DNA of 64,000 nt. It comes from Ruania albidiflava DSM 18029 (GTDB lineage: Bacteria > Actinomycetota > Actinomycetes > Actinomycetales > Beutenbergiaceae). The stretch spans positions 1-64,000 of the forward strand of contig NZ_ATWL01000008.1 in assembly GCF_000421225.1 (NCBI RefSeq). The letters are read 5' to 3'. The translations under genes were made by a program, and so were the position numbers. Below, in pieces: positions 38,741 through 46,386 of this stretch. Each line of letters opens with the position of its first letter. Within the stretch, counting starts at the first letter, position 1. Under the pieces are notes generated by a model. The model was given only the letters and a program-made list of their open reading frames with translations. It had not been told where the DNA came from and did not search any database.

Positions 38741-39927
38741 CGCTTCCCTCCGCCGGCGAGCCGGTAGAGCAGGGCGAGAGAGTCTCGGGCGACGTCCCGG
38801 TCGGCGCCCTCGCCGGCAGCAGCTTCGGTCAGCTCCTCGACCGCCTCGGCGACGAACCCGCCGACGTCGAGCTGGGTCAGGTCGCCCGGGGAGACGTGCA
38901 CGGCCACATCGGTGTGCCGCTGCCACACCCGCACGGAGGCGAACGTCTCCCGGTGTCGCTCGAGCACCTCCTCCACCTGAGCATGCTCGGTCAGGGTCAG
39001 GGTGCCGCGCAGCGCCAGGCGGAGCACGGTGCGGGACTTCTCCGGCATCTCGGCCAGGGCATGATCCATCGCCGCTACGTCCTCGCCGTCGTCGACCTCG
39101 AAGCGCAGGTCGCGGAACGACCAGGTGCCCACGTGGTGGGCCGTGGTGCTGGCCCGGCCGTCGGCCAGGTCGACCACCAGCACGTTGCCCGGGTCGGTCT
39201 CGATGAAGTCGGTGACCTCCGGTGCACCGGAGTAGGCGATCCCGGGAGCGACCTCGGTGGTGGAGTGCCGGTCACCCAGGGCCACGTAGGAGATGGTCCC
39301 TGCCTCGAGCAGCTCACGCAGCCCTGGTGTGCTGATCAGCGAGGGGTCGTGCGCATCGGGGCTGAGCGTGTCCACGGCGCCGTGACCGGCCACGATGCGC
39401 AGCGCACCCGGCTCGCCTGGGCGAGCCGGCGCCCCGGTGACCTCACCTGGCCCGGAGGCTGCGCCGTCGTCGGCCCGGGGGAGAAGGTGCGTGACCGCCG
39501 GGGCGAGAGCATCACAGGTGGGGTGCTTGGAGGTCCAGGGGGCGGGCAGGATCCAGATGTCATCGCCGACGGCGACCGGCTCCGTGCCCCGGAGCACGTG
39601 CACGTGCTCCGGGGCCGCGTCGAGGAAAGCGGGCGAGTCGTAGATGCTCGCCGCGTCCAGCGGGTCGTGGTTGCCGGGCAGCAGGTAGACCGGCACCGGT
39701 ACCTGCCGCAGCGCCTCGCACGCGCGGGCCACCACCCGGCGGGGGAGAGCGTTGGACTCGAACACGTCCCCGCACACCAGCACGAACGCGCAGTCCTCGC
39801 TCGCCGCGAGCTCCCCGATCCGGGCGATCACGTCCGTGCGCGCCGCCGTGAACCGCGCCTGGGCGTCGGCATCGAGGAAGTGCCGGGTCATCCCCAGCTG
39901 CCAGTCGGCGGTGTGCAAGAAGCGCAT
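38737..39927 (-). CDS. SbcD/Mre11-like metallophosphoesterase (exonuclease)
   Basis: 396 residues with the calcineurin-type motifs for a two-metal nuclease: DxH in HTADWQLG (about 5-12), GDVFE (about 53-57), GNHDP (about 84-88), GHGAVD and GDRHS (about 217-221). The C-terminal part is the capping domain. It is encoded immediately before the SMC-like partner with a 4-bp overlap, the usual sbcD-sbcC order, so both should form a complex for DNA double-strand-end processing. Ala/Gly-rich insert around 150-170. The start is supported by a -10 box 6 nt upstream. Confidence 0.9.
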   Translation of the reverse strand: MRFLHTADWQLGMTRHFLDADAQARFTAARTDVIARIGELAASEDCAFVLVCGDVFESNALPRRVVARACEALRQVPVPVYLLPGNHDPLDAASIYDSPAFLDAAPEHVHVLRGTEPVAVGDDIWILPAPWTSKHPTCDALAPAVTHLLPRADDGAASGPGEVTGAPARPGEPGALRIVAGHGAVDTLSPDAHDPSLISTPGLRELLEAGTISYVALGDRHSTTEVAPGIAYSGAPEVTDFIETDPGNVLVVDLADGRASTTAHHVGTWSFRDLRFEVDDGEDVAAMDHALAEMPEKSRTVLRLALRGTLTLTEHAQVEEVLERHRETFASVRVWQRHTDVAVHVSPGDLTQLDVGGFVAEAVEELTEAAAGEGADRDVARDSLALLYRLAGGGKR

Positions 39928-39933
39928 GACCCG

Positions 39934-39939
39934 AGGCTA
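39934..39939 (-). promoter_or_regulatory. -10 box of the SbcD-like gene, leaderless arrangement
   Basis: On the minus strand TAGCCT, then 6 nt, then the ATG at 39927. No Shine-Dalgarno sequence intervenes. Confidence 0.5.
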
Positions 39940-40019
39940 ACCGCCACCACCGACAAGAACGGCGAGCCCCGCCCGAGCTGTGGACAGAGCTGCCGATGCC
40001 CCGAGGACAAGGGCACAGC

Positions 40020-40025
40020 TAGCAT
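40020..40025 (+). promoter_or_regulatory. -10 box for a leaderless leader peptide
   Basis: TAGCAT, 6 nt before ATG 40032. The transcript would start at a short upstream reading frame, not at the phosphodiesterase-like gene itself. Confidence 0.45.
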
Positions 40026-40031
40026 CGTCCC

Positions 40032-40058
40032 ATGACGACGCAGGCGTCCCACCGATGA
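40032..40058 (+). CDS. Putative 8-codon leader peptide (MTTQASHR)
   Basis: A short open frame whose ATG lies 6 nt after a TAGCAT box, suitable for leaderless translation. Its TGA (40056-40058) overlaps the ATG of the next gene (40055-40057) in an ATGA junction, the arrangement that allows a terminating ribosome to restart. The downstream gene lacks its own Shine-Dalgarno, which this coupling would explain. No attenuator-type codon run is present. Whether it is translated is inferred. Confidence 0.4.
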   Translation: MTTQASHR

Positions 40059-40969
40059 GCGCCACGGCGACGCATGTCCTGCTGATCGGCATCGACGGCG
40101 TCCGGCACGACACGTTCGCCGAGGTGCCCACCCCGCACCTGGATGCGATCGGAGCAGCAGGTCTGCACCGGCCGGTCCTGGTGCACCCGGACGTCCCGAC
40201 CATCTCCGGACCGAGCTGGGCGACGATGCTCACCGGTGTGCTGCCGGCCAGCCACCGCATCCTGGACAACGACCTCACCGGGAACGAGCTGGCTGCCCAC
40301 CCCGACGTGGTGCACCGGGCCACCAGCCACCGTCCGGGGATGCAGACGTTCGTCGGGGCGGACTGGCAACCGCTGGTCACCAACCACAGCGGGGGACCGC
40401 TGCTGGCCGGTGGCGGTTTCCTGCCGGACTGCCCGCGCGGGTCGGACGCCGGGCCGGCGGACTGGCACTGCGCCGACCAGCTCGTGGTGGACGCAGCAGC
40501 CGACGCGCTCAGCGGGTTCACCAGCGGCCCCGGGTCGGTATCCTTCGTCTACCTGCACGGTTGTGACACGGCCGGGCACCACAGCGGGGTCGGGCCGCTC
40601 TACCGCGAGCTCATCGCCGCCTCGGACCAGCGGGTGGGGCAGCTGCTGCACGCTCTCGAGGCACGGAGCAGCCGGGCCGAGGAGGACTGGCTGGTGATCG
40701 CGGCCACCGACCATGGTCACCGGCCCGAGGGTGGGCACGGTGGCGACACGGATGCCGAACGCACCGCGTGGATCAGCGCCTGCGGGCCGGGGGTGCCCAC
40801 CGGAGGCAGCGCACCGCTGGAGCTGGCGGACGTGGCCGGGCACGTGAGCCACGTGCTCGGGCTGCCGCCACGGAGCGAGGCCTTCATCGGGCTGCCCTTC
40901 GGCGCCCGTGCGGCCCTCAGGCCCGGTGCAGCTGCGCCAGGACCAGGTCGTGCAGGTGAGAGTTGCTGA
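40055..40969 (+). CDS. Alkaline phosphatase-superfamily hydrolase (nucleotide pyrophosphatase/phosphodiesterase type)
   Basis: 304 residues, no signal peptide. Metal-binding motifs of the superfamily are visible: LLIGIDGVRHDTF near the N-terminus, nucleophile region PTISGPSWATMLTG, HGCDTAGHHSGVGPLYRE (Asp and two His) and AATDHGHRPEGGHGG (Asp-His). This combination fits type I phosphodiesterases/nucleotide pyrophosphatases and related phosphonate hydrolases; the substrate is unknown. The 3' end overlaps the convergent hisN by 53 bp. Start ATG 40055 is coupled to the leader peptide. Confidence 0.85.
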   Translation: MSATATHVLLIGIDGVRHDTFAEVPTPHLDAIGAAGLHRPVLVHPDVPTISGPSWATMLTGVLPASHRILDNDLTGNELAAHPDVVHRATSHRPGMQTFVGADWQPLVTNHSGGPLLAGGGFLPDCPRGSDAGPADWHCADQLVVDAAADALSGFTSGPGSVSFVYLHGCDTAGHHSGVGPLYRELIAASDQRVGQLLHALEARSSRAEEDWLVIAATDHGHRPEGGHGGDTDAERTAWISACGPGVPTGGSAPLELADVAGHVSHVLGLPPRSEAFIGLPFGARAALRPGAAAPGPGRAGESC

Positions 40970-41738
40970 CCACCGCGTTGCCACCGAACGGGCCGTCCTG
41001 GCCGTCCAGCGAGGTGAACCGGCCACCGGCCTCGGTGACCACCGGCACCAGGGCGGCCATGTCGTAGAGCTCCAGCTCCGGTTCGCAGGCGATGTCCACC
41101 GCGCCCTCGGCGACCAGCATGTAGGACCAGAAGTCCCCGTAGGCACGGGAGCGCCACACCGAGGCCTCCAGGCTGAGGAACTCGTCCAGCAGGTCCGCAT
41201 CCTCCCAGCCGGCCAGGCTGGAGTAGGACAGCGAGGCGTCCTCCAGCTCGCGCACCCCGGAGACGTGCATCCGGGTCGCGGCGGAGAGGGACCGGCCGGT
41301 CCAGGCGCCGGAGCCGGTCGCCGCCCACCAGCGTCGGTTCAGGGCAGGGGCGCTGACGACGCCGAGCACCGGGGTGCCGTCGTCGATCAGAGCGATCAGG
41401 GTGGCCCACACCGGCACACCGCGGACGAAGTTCTTCGTACCGTCGATCGGGTCGATCACCCACTGCCGGGGGCCGTGGCCGGTGGTGCCGAACTCCTCAC
41501 CGAGCACCGCGTCCCGCGGCCGGGTGCGGGCGAGCTGGGCGCGCACGATCTCCTCGGCGGACCGGTCTGCGTCGGTCACCGGGCTGGTGTCCGGCTTGGT
41601 CTCCACGTGCAGGTCGATGGCTTTGAACCGCGCCATGGTCTGGGCGTCGACCTGGTCGGCGATCACGTGCGCGAGGCGCAGGTCGTCGTCGTAGCGCGGG
41701 CGAGCCGCGCGCTCGGCCGGGACAGCGTCAGAGGTCAT
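40917..41738 (-). CDS. hisN: Histidinol-phosphatase, inositol-monophosphatase family
   Basis: Removes phosphate from L-histidinol phosphate in histidine synthesis (HisN type of actinobacteria). 273 residues with VETKPDTSPVTDADRSAEE, metal ligands LGEEFG, WVIDPIDGTKNFVRGVP and ELYDMAALVPVVTEAGGRFTSLDG, all as in IMPase-fold phosphatases; the KPDTSPVTDAD segment favours HisN. Some relatives act on inositol phosphates, so the substrate is likely, not proven. ATG 41738 has a -10 box 6 nt upstream. Its last 53 bp overlap the convergent phosphodiesterase-like gene. Confidence 0.88.
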   Translation of the reverse strand: MTSDAVPAERAARPRYDDDLRLAHVIADQVDAQTMARFKAIDLHVETKPDTSPVTDADRSAEEIVRAQLARTRPRDAVLGEEFGTTGHGPRQWVIDPIDGTKNFVRGVPVWATLIALIDDGTPVLGVVSAPALNRRWWAATGSGAWTGRSLSAATRMHVSGVRELEDASLSYSSLAGWEDADLLDEFLSLEASVWRSRAYGDFWSYMLVAEGAVDIACEPELELYDMAALVPVVTEAGGRFTSLDGQDGPFGGNAVVSNSHLHDLVLAQLHRA

Positions 41739-41744
41739 GTCCGC

Positions 41745-41750
41745 AACGTA
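41745..41750 (-). promoter_or_regulatory. -10 box of hisN, leaderless arrangement
   Basis: On the minus strand TACGTT, then 6 nt, then ATG at 41738, without a Shine-Dalgarno. Confidence 0.5.
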
Positions 41751-41964
41751 CCGTCCGGGTCGAGCGGACTGGTCGGGGCGCGCGGGCCGGGCACCGAGGC
41801 GACGTGACGTGGTCGACGTGCCGATACCGCCGGGCGAAAGGAGCTGCGGTCGTCCTTCGGCGATGCCAGCACGGTCATCGAGTAGCTGAGGCGCCCGGGG
41901 TACCACCGCGTCGATCCGCGTACCCTCTGGCTGTGAGCACCTGTCTGCGTCCCCGGAGCCTCGG

Positions 41965-42726
41965 ATGAACGATCCCTCTCCGATGGGCAGCGTGGACAAG
42001 GCGCTGCTGGTGCTCACCGAACTCTCCGGAGCCGGACCGCAGGGACGAAGCCTTGCCGAGCTCGCCGCAGCGCTCGGCGTCGCCAAGTCCACCCTGCACC
42101 GCACGCTCGCCGCGCTCCGGCACCGCCACTTCGTCAGCCAGGAACCTGCCGGCGGGCGGTACCGTCTCGGACACGCGGCCCTGGCGTTGAGCGCGAACTT
42201 CCTGGACCACGAACACCTTCCGGCACTGCTGCACCCGCTGCTGGCGTCGGTGCGCGACGAGTTCCAGGAGCTGTGCCAGCTGGGTGTGCTGGACGGCACG
42301 GACATCGTGTACCTGGACAAGGCGGAGCCACCCCGGGCGATCCGGGTGTGGAGCGAGGTGGGCCGCCGGTTGCCGGCGATCACCACAGCCCTCGGCCGGG
42401 CGATCCTTGCCTGCCAGGAGGTAGACCGGAGCACACTGTCGAAGTTCGCCCCGGCGGCACAGTTCACCGACGAGGAGGTGTCTCGCTCCTGGCAGGGGAT
42501 CGTCTCCGCCCGGTTGGAAGGCTATGCCTGCGAGGACGGCGACTCCGAACCAGGTATCGGTTGTGTCGCGGTGGCAGTGCTGCGTGCTCGGCGGCCGACG
42601 GCGGCGATCAGCGTGACGATGCCCGCCGAACGTCTCCGGCCCCAGCTGCCGGGGATCGGCCGCAGGCTCAGGGAGATCGTCGAGACGGGGCTGCCGGAGT
42701 CGCTGGCGGTCCCACGGGCGCTCTGA
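41965..42726 (+). CDS. IclR-family transcriptional regulator
   Basis: 253 residues: winged helix-turn-helix (about 8-70; SLAELAAALGVAKSTLHRTLAALRHRHFVSQEPAGGRYRLG) and an IclR effector-binding domain (80-245; LCQLGVLDGTDIVYLDKAEPP, TALGRAILA, GYACEDGDSEPGIGCVAVAV). IclR proteins typically sense small organic or sugar acids. Positioned at the head of the carbohydrate island, it is the likely local regulator; a GAAC/GTTC palindrome before the next gene is a candidate operator. A start slightly downstream at the second Met (PMGSVDKAL) is also possible. Confidence 0.9.
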   Translation: MNDPSPMGSVDKALLVLTELSGAGPQGRSLAELAAALGVAKSTLHRTLAALRHRHFVSQEPAGGRYRLGHAALALSANFLDHEHLPALLHPLLASVRDEFQELCQLGVLDGTDIVYLDKAEPPRAIRVWSEVGRRLPAITTALGRAILACQEVDRSTLSKFAPAAQFTDEEVSRSWQGIVSARLEGYACEDGDSEPGIGCVAVAVLRARRPTAAISVTMPAERLRPQLPGIGRRLREIVETGLPESLAVPRAL

Positions 42727-42786
42727 GTCGTCCGCCGCAGCGCGCACCGCACCGGCAGCTCCCTTGACCAGGTCCTGACCACATGA

Positions 42787-42808
42787 CATCGTTCTGGAAC
42801 GATCGTTC
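42787..42808. promoter_or_regulatory. Candidate IclR-type operator before the secreted DUF5005-like gene
   Basis: GAACGATCGTTC (42797-42808) is a perfect 12-bp palindrome and overlaps a second inverted pair TCGTTC-TG-GAACGA (42789-42802). Together they read TGGAACGATCGTTC, close to a TGGAA-N6-TTCCA layout often bound by IclR proteins. It lies about 67 bp before the ATG at 42875, directly downstream of the iclR gene. Confidence 0.45.
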
Positions 42809-42874
42809 GCTACGACGGAATGACGCACCGGAAAGGTGCCCGCCGATCTTCGACCAGGTGGCAAAGGAGCTCCG

Positions 42875-44131
42875 ATGCCCAGACCGATGTCCCGCCCCCG
42901 CCCGTGGAGTGCAGCTGCTGCCACTGGTGCGGGTGTCGCCCTGGCGCTCACAGCACTACCAGGCACCAGCGCTCCGGCGGGGGCCACACCGCCGGAGCGG
43001 TCCTGTGAGCTGGTGGATGCGCAGATCGCGAGCGCTGCTACCCCCGCCGCGGACCTGACGGAGCTGTTCACCGACTATGCCGACACCGGCGCCGGGTGGA
43101 CCGGAGGAGACTCTACGTACTCGATCCCGCTCCGCGACGGCCGAGACGTGTGGGTCTTCTCCGACACCTTCCTCGGACCGGTCAACGCCGATGGCACCAG
43201 ACCGGAGTCCGCCCCGTTCATCAACAACAGCTTCGTGGTCCAGGAGGGCACCGAGCTGAGCACCGCCCACGGTGGCACCGCCGAGGAGCCCGAGGCATTG
43301 CTGCCTCCGCCGGAGGAACCGGGCTGGTTCTGGGTAGGCGACGGTCTGCAGCGCAGGGACGGAGTCATCCAGCTGATGGCGCTGCAGTACTGGGACGGCG
43401 GCGGTGGGATGTGGGACTTCGGCTGGGACAGCAACCACCTGGCTACCTTCGACCCGGACAGCTTTGAGCTGCTCGACCTGGTCGACCTGCCCTCGGCCAC
43501 GGGGGTGCAGTGGGCGAGCTGGATCGAGCCAGCAGGTCAGTACACCTACATCTACGGCGTCGAGGACCAGGGTGAGCGCAAGTACATGCACGTCGCCCGG
43601 GTGGTCGGCAGCGACCTGAGCCGACCGTGGAAGTTCTGGGACGGTCGGCGCTGGTCGCCGCACGAGTCCAGCAGCGCGCGGGTGATGGACGGGGTTGCGA
43701 ACGAGTACAGCGTGGCGGCATTCGCCGACGGATACCTGCTGATCACCCAAGACACCCACGAGGAGTTCAGCGCCACCATCAACGCCTATGTTGCCTGTTC
43801 GCCGGCGGGCCCGTTCGAGCTGGTCGGCGAGGTGGCGCAGATGCCCGAGGTCGGTGCTGCGGGCAGCTACGGCGACCCGAACATCTTTGCCTACAACGCT
43901 CACGAGCACCCCGAGCTGCGCGCCGAGGACTCGTTGACGATCAGCTACAACGTGAACAGCTTCGACTCCGAGGACCTGTACGAGGACGTCACCATCTACC
44001 GGCCACGGTTCGTGACCATCGACCTCGACATCGTCTGGCCCGACAGCGAGCCCTGCGCCCACGGCCTCGGCGGTGGCAATGGTCAGGGTCACGGGCACCG
44101 CCCCGGGCCCGGCGGACCCGGGCACTGCTAG
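42875..44131 (+). CDS. Secreted beta-propeller protein, DUF5005/DUF4185-like (glycosyl hydrolase-like)
   Basis: 418 residues with a Sec signal peptide (Arg-rich start, hydrophobic 15-33, cleavage near AGA at 37). The mature part has WTGGDSTYSIPLRDGRDVWVFSDTFLGPVN, FINNSFVVQEG and GDPNIFAYNAHEHPEL, a five-bladed-propeller pattern seen in DUF5005/DUF4185 and GH43-like proteins. An acidic catalytic set cannot be assigned safely. The C-terminus is a Gly/His/Pro-rich tail ending in Cys, possibly metal-binding or a wall spacer. AAAGGAG sits 5 nt before ATG 42875. Probably acts outside the cell on the polymer whose pieces are imported by the neighbouring ABC system. Confidence 0.75.
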   Translation: MPRPMSRPRPWSAAAATGAGVALALTALPGTSAPAGATPPERSCELVDAQIASAATPAADLTELFTDYADTGAGWTGGDSTYSIPLRDGRDVWVFSDTFLGPVNADGTRPESAPFINNSFVVQEGTELSTAHGGTAEEPEALLPPPEEPGWFWVGDGLQRRDGVIQLMALQYWDGGGGMWDFGWDSNHLATFDPDSFELLDLVDLPSATGVQWASWIEPAGQYTYIYGVEDQGERKYMHVARVVGSDLSRPWKFWDGRRWSPHESSSARVMDGVANEYSVAAFADGYLLITQDTHEEFSATINAYVACSPAGPFELVGEVAQMPEVGAAGSYGDPNIFAYNAHEHPELRAEDSLTISYNVNSFDSEDLYEDVTIYRPRFVTIDLDIVWPDSEPCAHGLGGGNGQGHGHRPGPGGPGHC

Positions 44132-44246
44132 CGCCTGGCCGATTCGAGCCTCCGGACCTGCTCGCGCCACCACCTGCTCGCCGGGCGGCCCCAGGCCATC
44201 ACGTCACCAGGGCCTCTCGACCTCGCCGTCCGAGTTGCTGCCACGG

Positions 44247-44275
44247 GTCATAAAATGATTAGATCACTTTATGAC
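44247..44275. promoter_or_regulatory. Palindromic operator covering promoter and start codon of the GntR gene
   Basis: Arms GTCATAAA (44247-44254) and TTTATGAC (44268-44275) are exact complements; inside them TGAT (44256-44259) and ATCA (44263-44266) extend the symmetry. The 29-bp site contains a TAAAAT -10-like box (44251-44256) and includes the ATG at 44271. There is no Shine-Dalgarno, so a short-leader or leaderless transcript is likely. A GntR dimer bound here would block its own promoter. Confidence 0.7.
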
Positions 44276-44963
44276 CTCGTCCGCTGACTTCCGACGCACG
44301 CTCTCGAGCGACCTCGCCCGCGCCGTGGTGCGGATGGTCAACGACAACGGTCTGGGCCCTGGTGACGCGCTGGACTCGGTCAAGGTGCTCGCCGCACGTT
44401 TCGACGTCGCCGTGCCGACCATGCGGGAGGCGCTCCGGCGGTTGGAAGGCCTGGGCGTGCTGGAGTTCCGGCACGGCTCTGGTATCTACGTCGGTGCGAA
44501 CGCCGGCCGCCGGGTGCTCGCCAACCCGTTGAGCCCCCGGCCGAACCAGGGTCAGCTGATCGAGCTGCTCGAGGCCCGACGACGGATCGAGCCGCCGATC
44601 GCCGCGCTCGCCGCACAGGTGCAGGACGCAGTCGGGCTCGCCTGGATGGAGGAGAGCCTCGCGCGGGCCCGGCAGCAGATCGCCGAGCGGGACGACGCCC
44701 TATGGCTCACCAACCTCGACTTCCACCGTGCCGTCGCCGCCACCGGTGGCAACGGAGTCCTCGCCGAGGTACTCGACTCCATCGTCCTCATCCACGCTGA
44801 TGCGCAGCGGGAGATCCTGCGCTTGCACGGAGACGCGGTGGAGGACTACGACGAGCACGCGCGCCTCGCTGCCGCTGTGCGTGAGGGCCACCCGGCCGAT
44901 GCAGAGAGAGCTGCGGCCGGGCACCTCGAACATGTGGCAACGATCGTCCGGGCGCGCTCCTAG
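44271..44963 (+). CDS. GntR-family regulator, FadR/FCD subgroup
   Basis: 230 residues: GntR winged helix (1-75; VKVLAARFDVAVPTMREALRRLEGLGVLEFRHGSGIYVG) and an FCD effector domain (85-225) with metal-ligand-type residues in LDFHRAVAATGGN and HARLAAAVREGHPADAERAAAGHLEH. FCD regulators usually answer to uronates, aldonates or other organic acids. A palindrome spans its start codon, implying autoregulation. It precedes the ABC importer and probably controls the downstream catabolic genes. Confidence 0.92.
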   Translation: MTSSADFRRTLSSDLARAVVRMVNDNGLGPGDALDSVKVLAARFDVAVPTMREALRRLEGLGVLEFRHGSGIYVGANAGRRVLANPLSPRPNQGQLIELLEARRRIEPPIAALAAQVQDAVGLAWMEESLARARQQIAERDDALWLTNLDFHRAVAATGGNGVLAEVLDSIVLIHADAQREILRLHGDAVEDYDEHARLAAAVREGHPADAERAAAGHLEHVATIVRARS

Positions 44964-44975
44964 CGACGTCCCACC

Positions 44976-45002
44976 GACCCGCCGGCCCGCGCCGGACGGG
45001 TC
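44976..45002 (+). terminator. Hairpin between the GntR gene and the ABC importer
   Basis: GACCCG-CCGGC (44976-44986) pairs with GCCGG-a-CGGGTC (44991-45002): 11 bp with one bulge and a 4-nt loop. It lies 13 bp after the regulator stop and could terminate or attenuate transcription into the importer operon. Confidence 0.45.
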
Positions 45003-45058
45003 CTCGCACCACCCGACCCTCAGTTCCACCTACCACCCGACCACGAAGGGGTGTCTCG

Positions 45059-46318
45059 ATGAAAACCAGGATGGCGATGGCCACGGCAGTGCTTGCCTCA
45101 GCCGCCCTCGCGTTGACCGCATGCTCGGGCGGCGGCGACGGAGGCGGCGACCCGGCCGAGACGACGCTGAGCTTCTTCACCGACAAAGCAGCCTGGGAGT
45201 CGTCCTTCGACGACATGAACGATGCCTCCGACGGGGTCGCCCCGCAGCTGGACTTCACCGGCTACTCGGACCCTACGGCCTACGACGCGTTCATCAAGCA
45301 GTCGTTCCGCACCAACGAGCGTCCGGACCTGTTCACCTGGCACACCGGCGACCAGCTGGCCGAGCTGGTGGACCAGGGACTGGTGGCCGAGACGACAGAC
45401 ATCTGGGACGAGGCGATCGCCGACGGGTATGTCACCGAGGAGCTCGCCGAGAACTACACCTACGAGGGTGCGCAGTACTGCGTGCCGATGAACGTCGTCT
45501 ACTGGGTGATGTACTACAACACCCAGGTCTTCGAGGACAACGGCCTCGACGTGCCGACCACGTGGGAAGAGTTCATCGACGTGGCCGACACGCTGGTGGC
45601 CAACGGCGTGACGCCGCTGCACCAGATGAACATCATCTTCGAGTTCGTCTGGTTCCAGGCGATCCTGGCCGGACTGGACCCGGACGCCTATGACGGGCTG
45701 TCCGACGGCAGTGTCAGCTACACCGACCCGCCAGTCGTCGAGGCGATGGAGATCTGGCACCAGATGCAGTCCGACGGCTACTTCATCGACCCTGGTGTGG
45801 AGACCGATCCCCAGGTACTGCTGCAGAGCGGTGACGTGGCGATGGCCTACTTCGGTACGTTCTTCACCGGCCAGCTGAACGATCTGGACATGGTCTCCGG
45901 CGAGGACTACGGCTCGTTCCTCCTGCCGGCCGTGGACGGGGACCTGCCGCAGACGCCGGTGATCGTGGAGACCGGGCCGTTGTGCGTGGGGGCCGACAGC
46001 GACAACGAGGAGGCAGCCCTGGCCTACTCGCAGTGGTGGATGACCACCGATGCGCAGTCCGCCTGGAGCGAGTCCCGCGGAGATGTCTCCTTCAACCCTG
46101 AGGCCACCGTGACCGACGAGGGGCTGGCGGAGATCACCACGCAGGCCACCAGTGACGACTCGTTGCAGATGCGCCGGTACCTCGAAGCCACCCCGAACGA
46201 GATCTACACGGTCGCCTCGGAGGAGTTCGGTGCCTTCGTGACCAACAACGACGACCCGACGGGCCACCTGCAGGCCATCCAGGACGCTGCGGACGCCTAC
46301 TGGGCCGACAACTCCTGA
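45059..46318 (+). CDS. Carbohydrate ABC transporter substrate-binding lipoprotein
   Basis: 419 residues, lipoprotein signal peptide with lipobox TACS (LALTACSGG, Cys about 22). The mature chain is a cluster B/type I sugar-binding protein (SBP_bac family) with LPFASDxx-type elements such as YCVPMNVVYWVMYYNTQVFEDNGLDVPTTWEEFIDVADTL and AYSQWWMTTDAQSAWSESRGDVSF. Sugar-binding proteins of this kind take oligosaccharides; the ligand is unknown. AAGGGG precedes the ATG. First gene of the importer operon. Confidence 0.9.
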   Translation: MKTRMAMATAVLASAALALTACSGGGDGGGDPAETTLSFFTDKAAWESSFDDMNDASDGVAPQLDFTGYSDPTAYDAFIKQSFRTNERPDLFTWHTGDQLAELVDQGLVAETTDIWDEAIADGYVTEELAENYTYEGAQYCVPMNVVYWVMYYNTQVFEDNGLDVPTTWEEFIDVADTLVANGVTPLHQMNIIFEFVWFQAILAGLDPDAYDGLSDGSVSYTDPPVVEAMEIWHQMQSDGYFIDPGVETDPQVLLQSGDVAMAYFGTFFTGQLNDLDMVSGEDYGSFLLPAVDGDLPQTPVIVETGPLCVGADSDNEEAALAYSQWWMTTDAQSAWSESRGDVSFNPEATVTDEGLAEITTQATSDDSLQMRRYLEATPNEIYTVASEEFGAFVTNNDDPTGHLQAIQDAADAYWADNS

Positions 46319-46324
46319 CCTCCC

Positions 46325-46358
46325 AGGTGGGGCGGACCATACGTAGTTCGCCCCACCT
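46325..46358 (+). promoter_or_regulatory. Intercistronic hairpin between binding-protein and permease genes
   Basis: AGGTGGGGCG (46325-46334) and CGCCCCACCT (46349-46358) are perfect 10-bp complements with a 14-nt loop. Such hairpins downstream of binding-protein genes commonly stabilise that part of the mRNA or reduce read-through, giving more binding protein than permease. Confidence 0.65.
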
Positions 46359-46386
46359 CTGCCCACGCTGAGAATAAGGAGACCGC

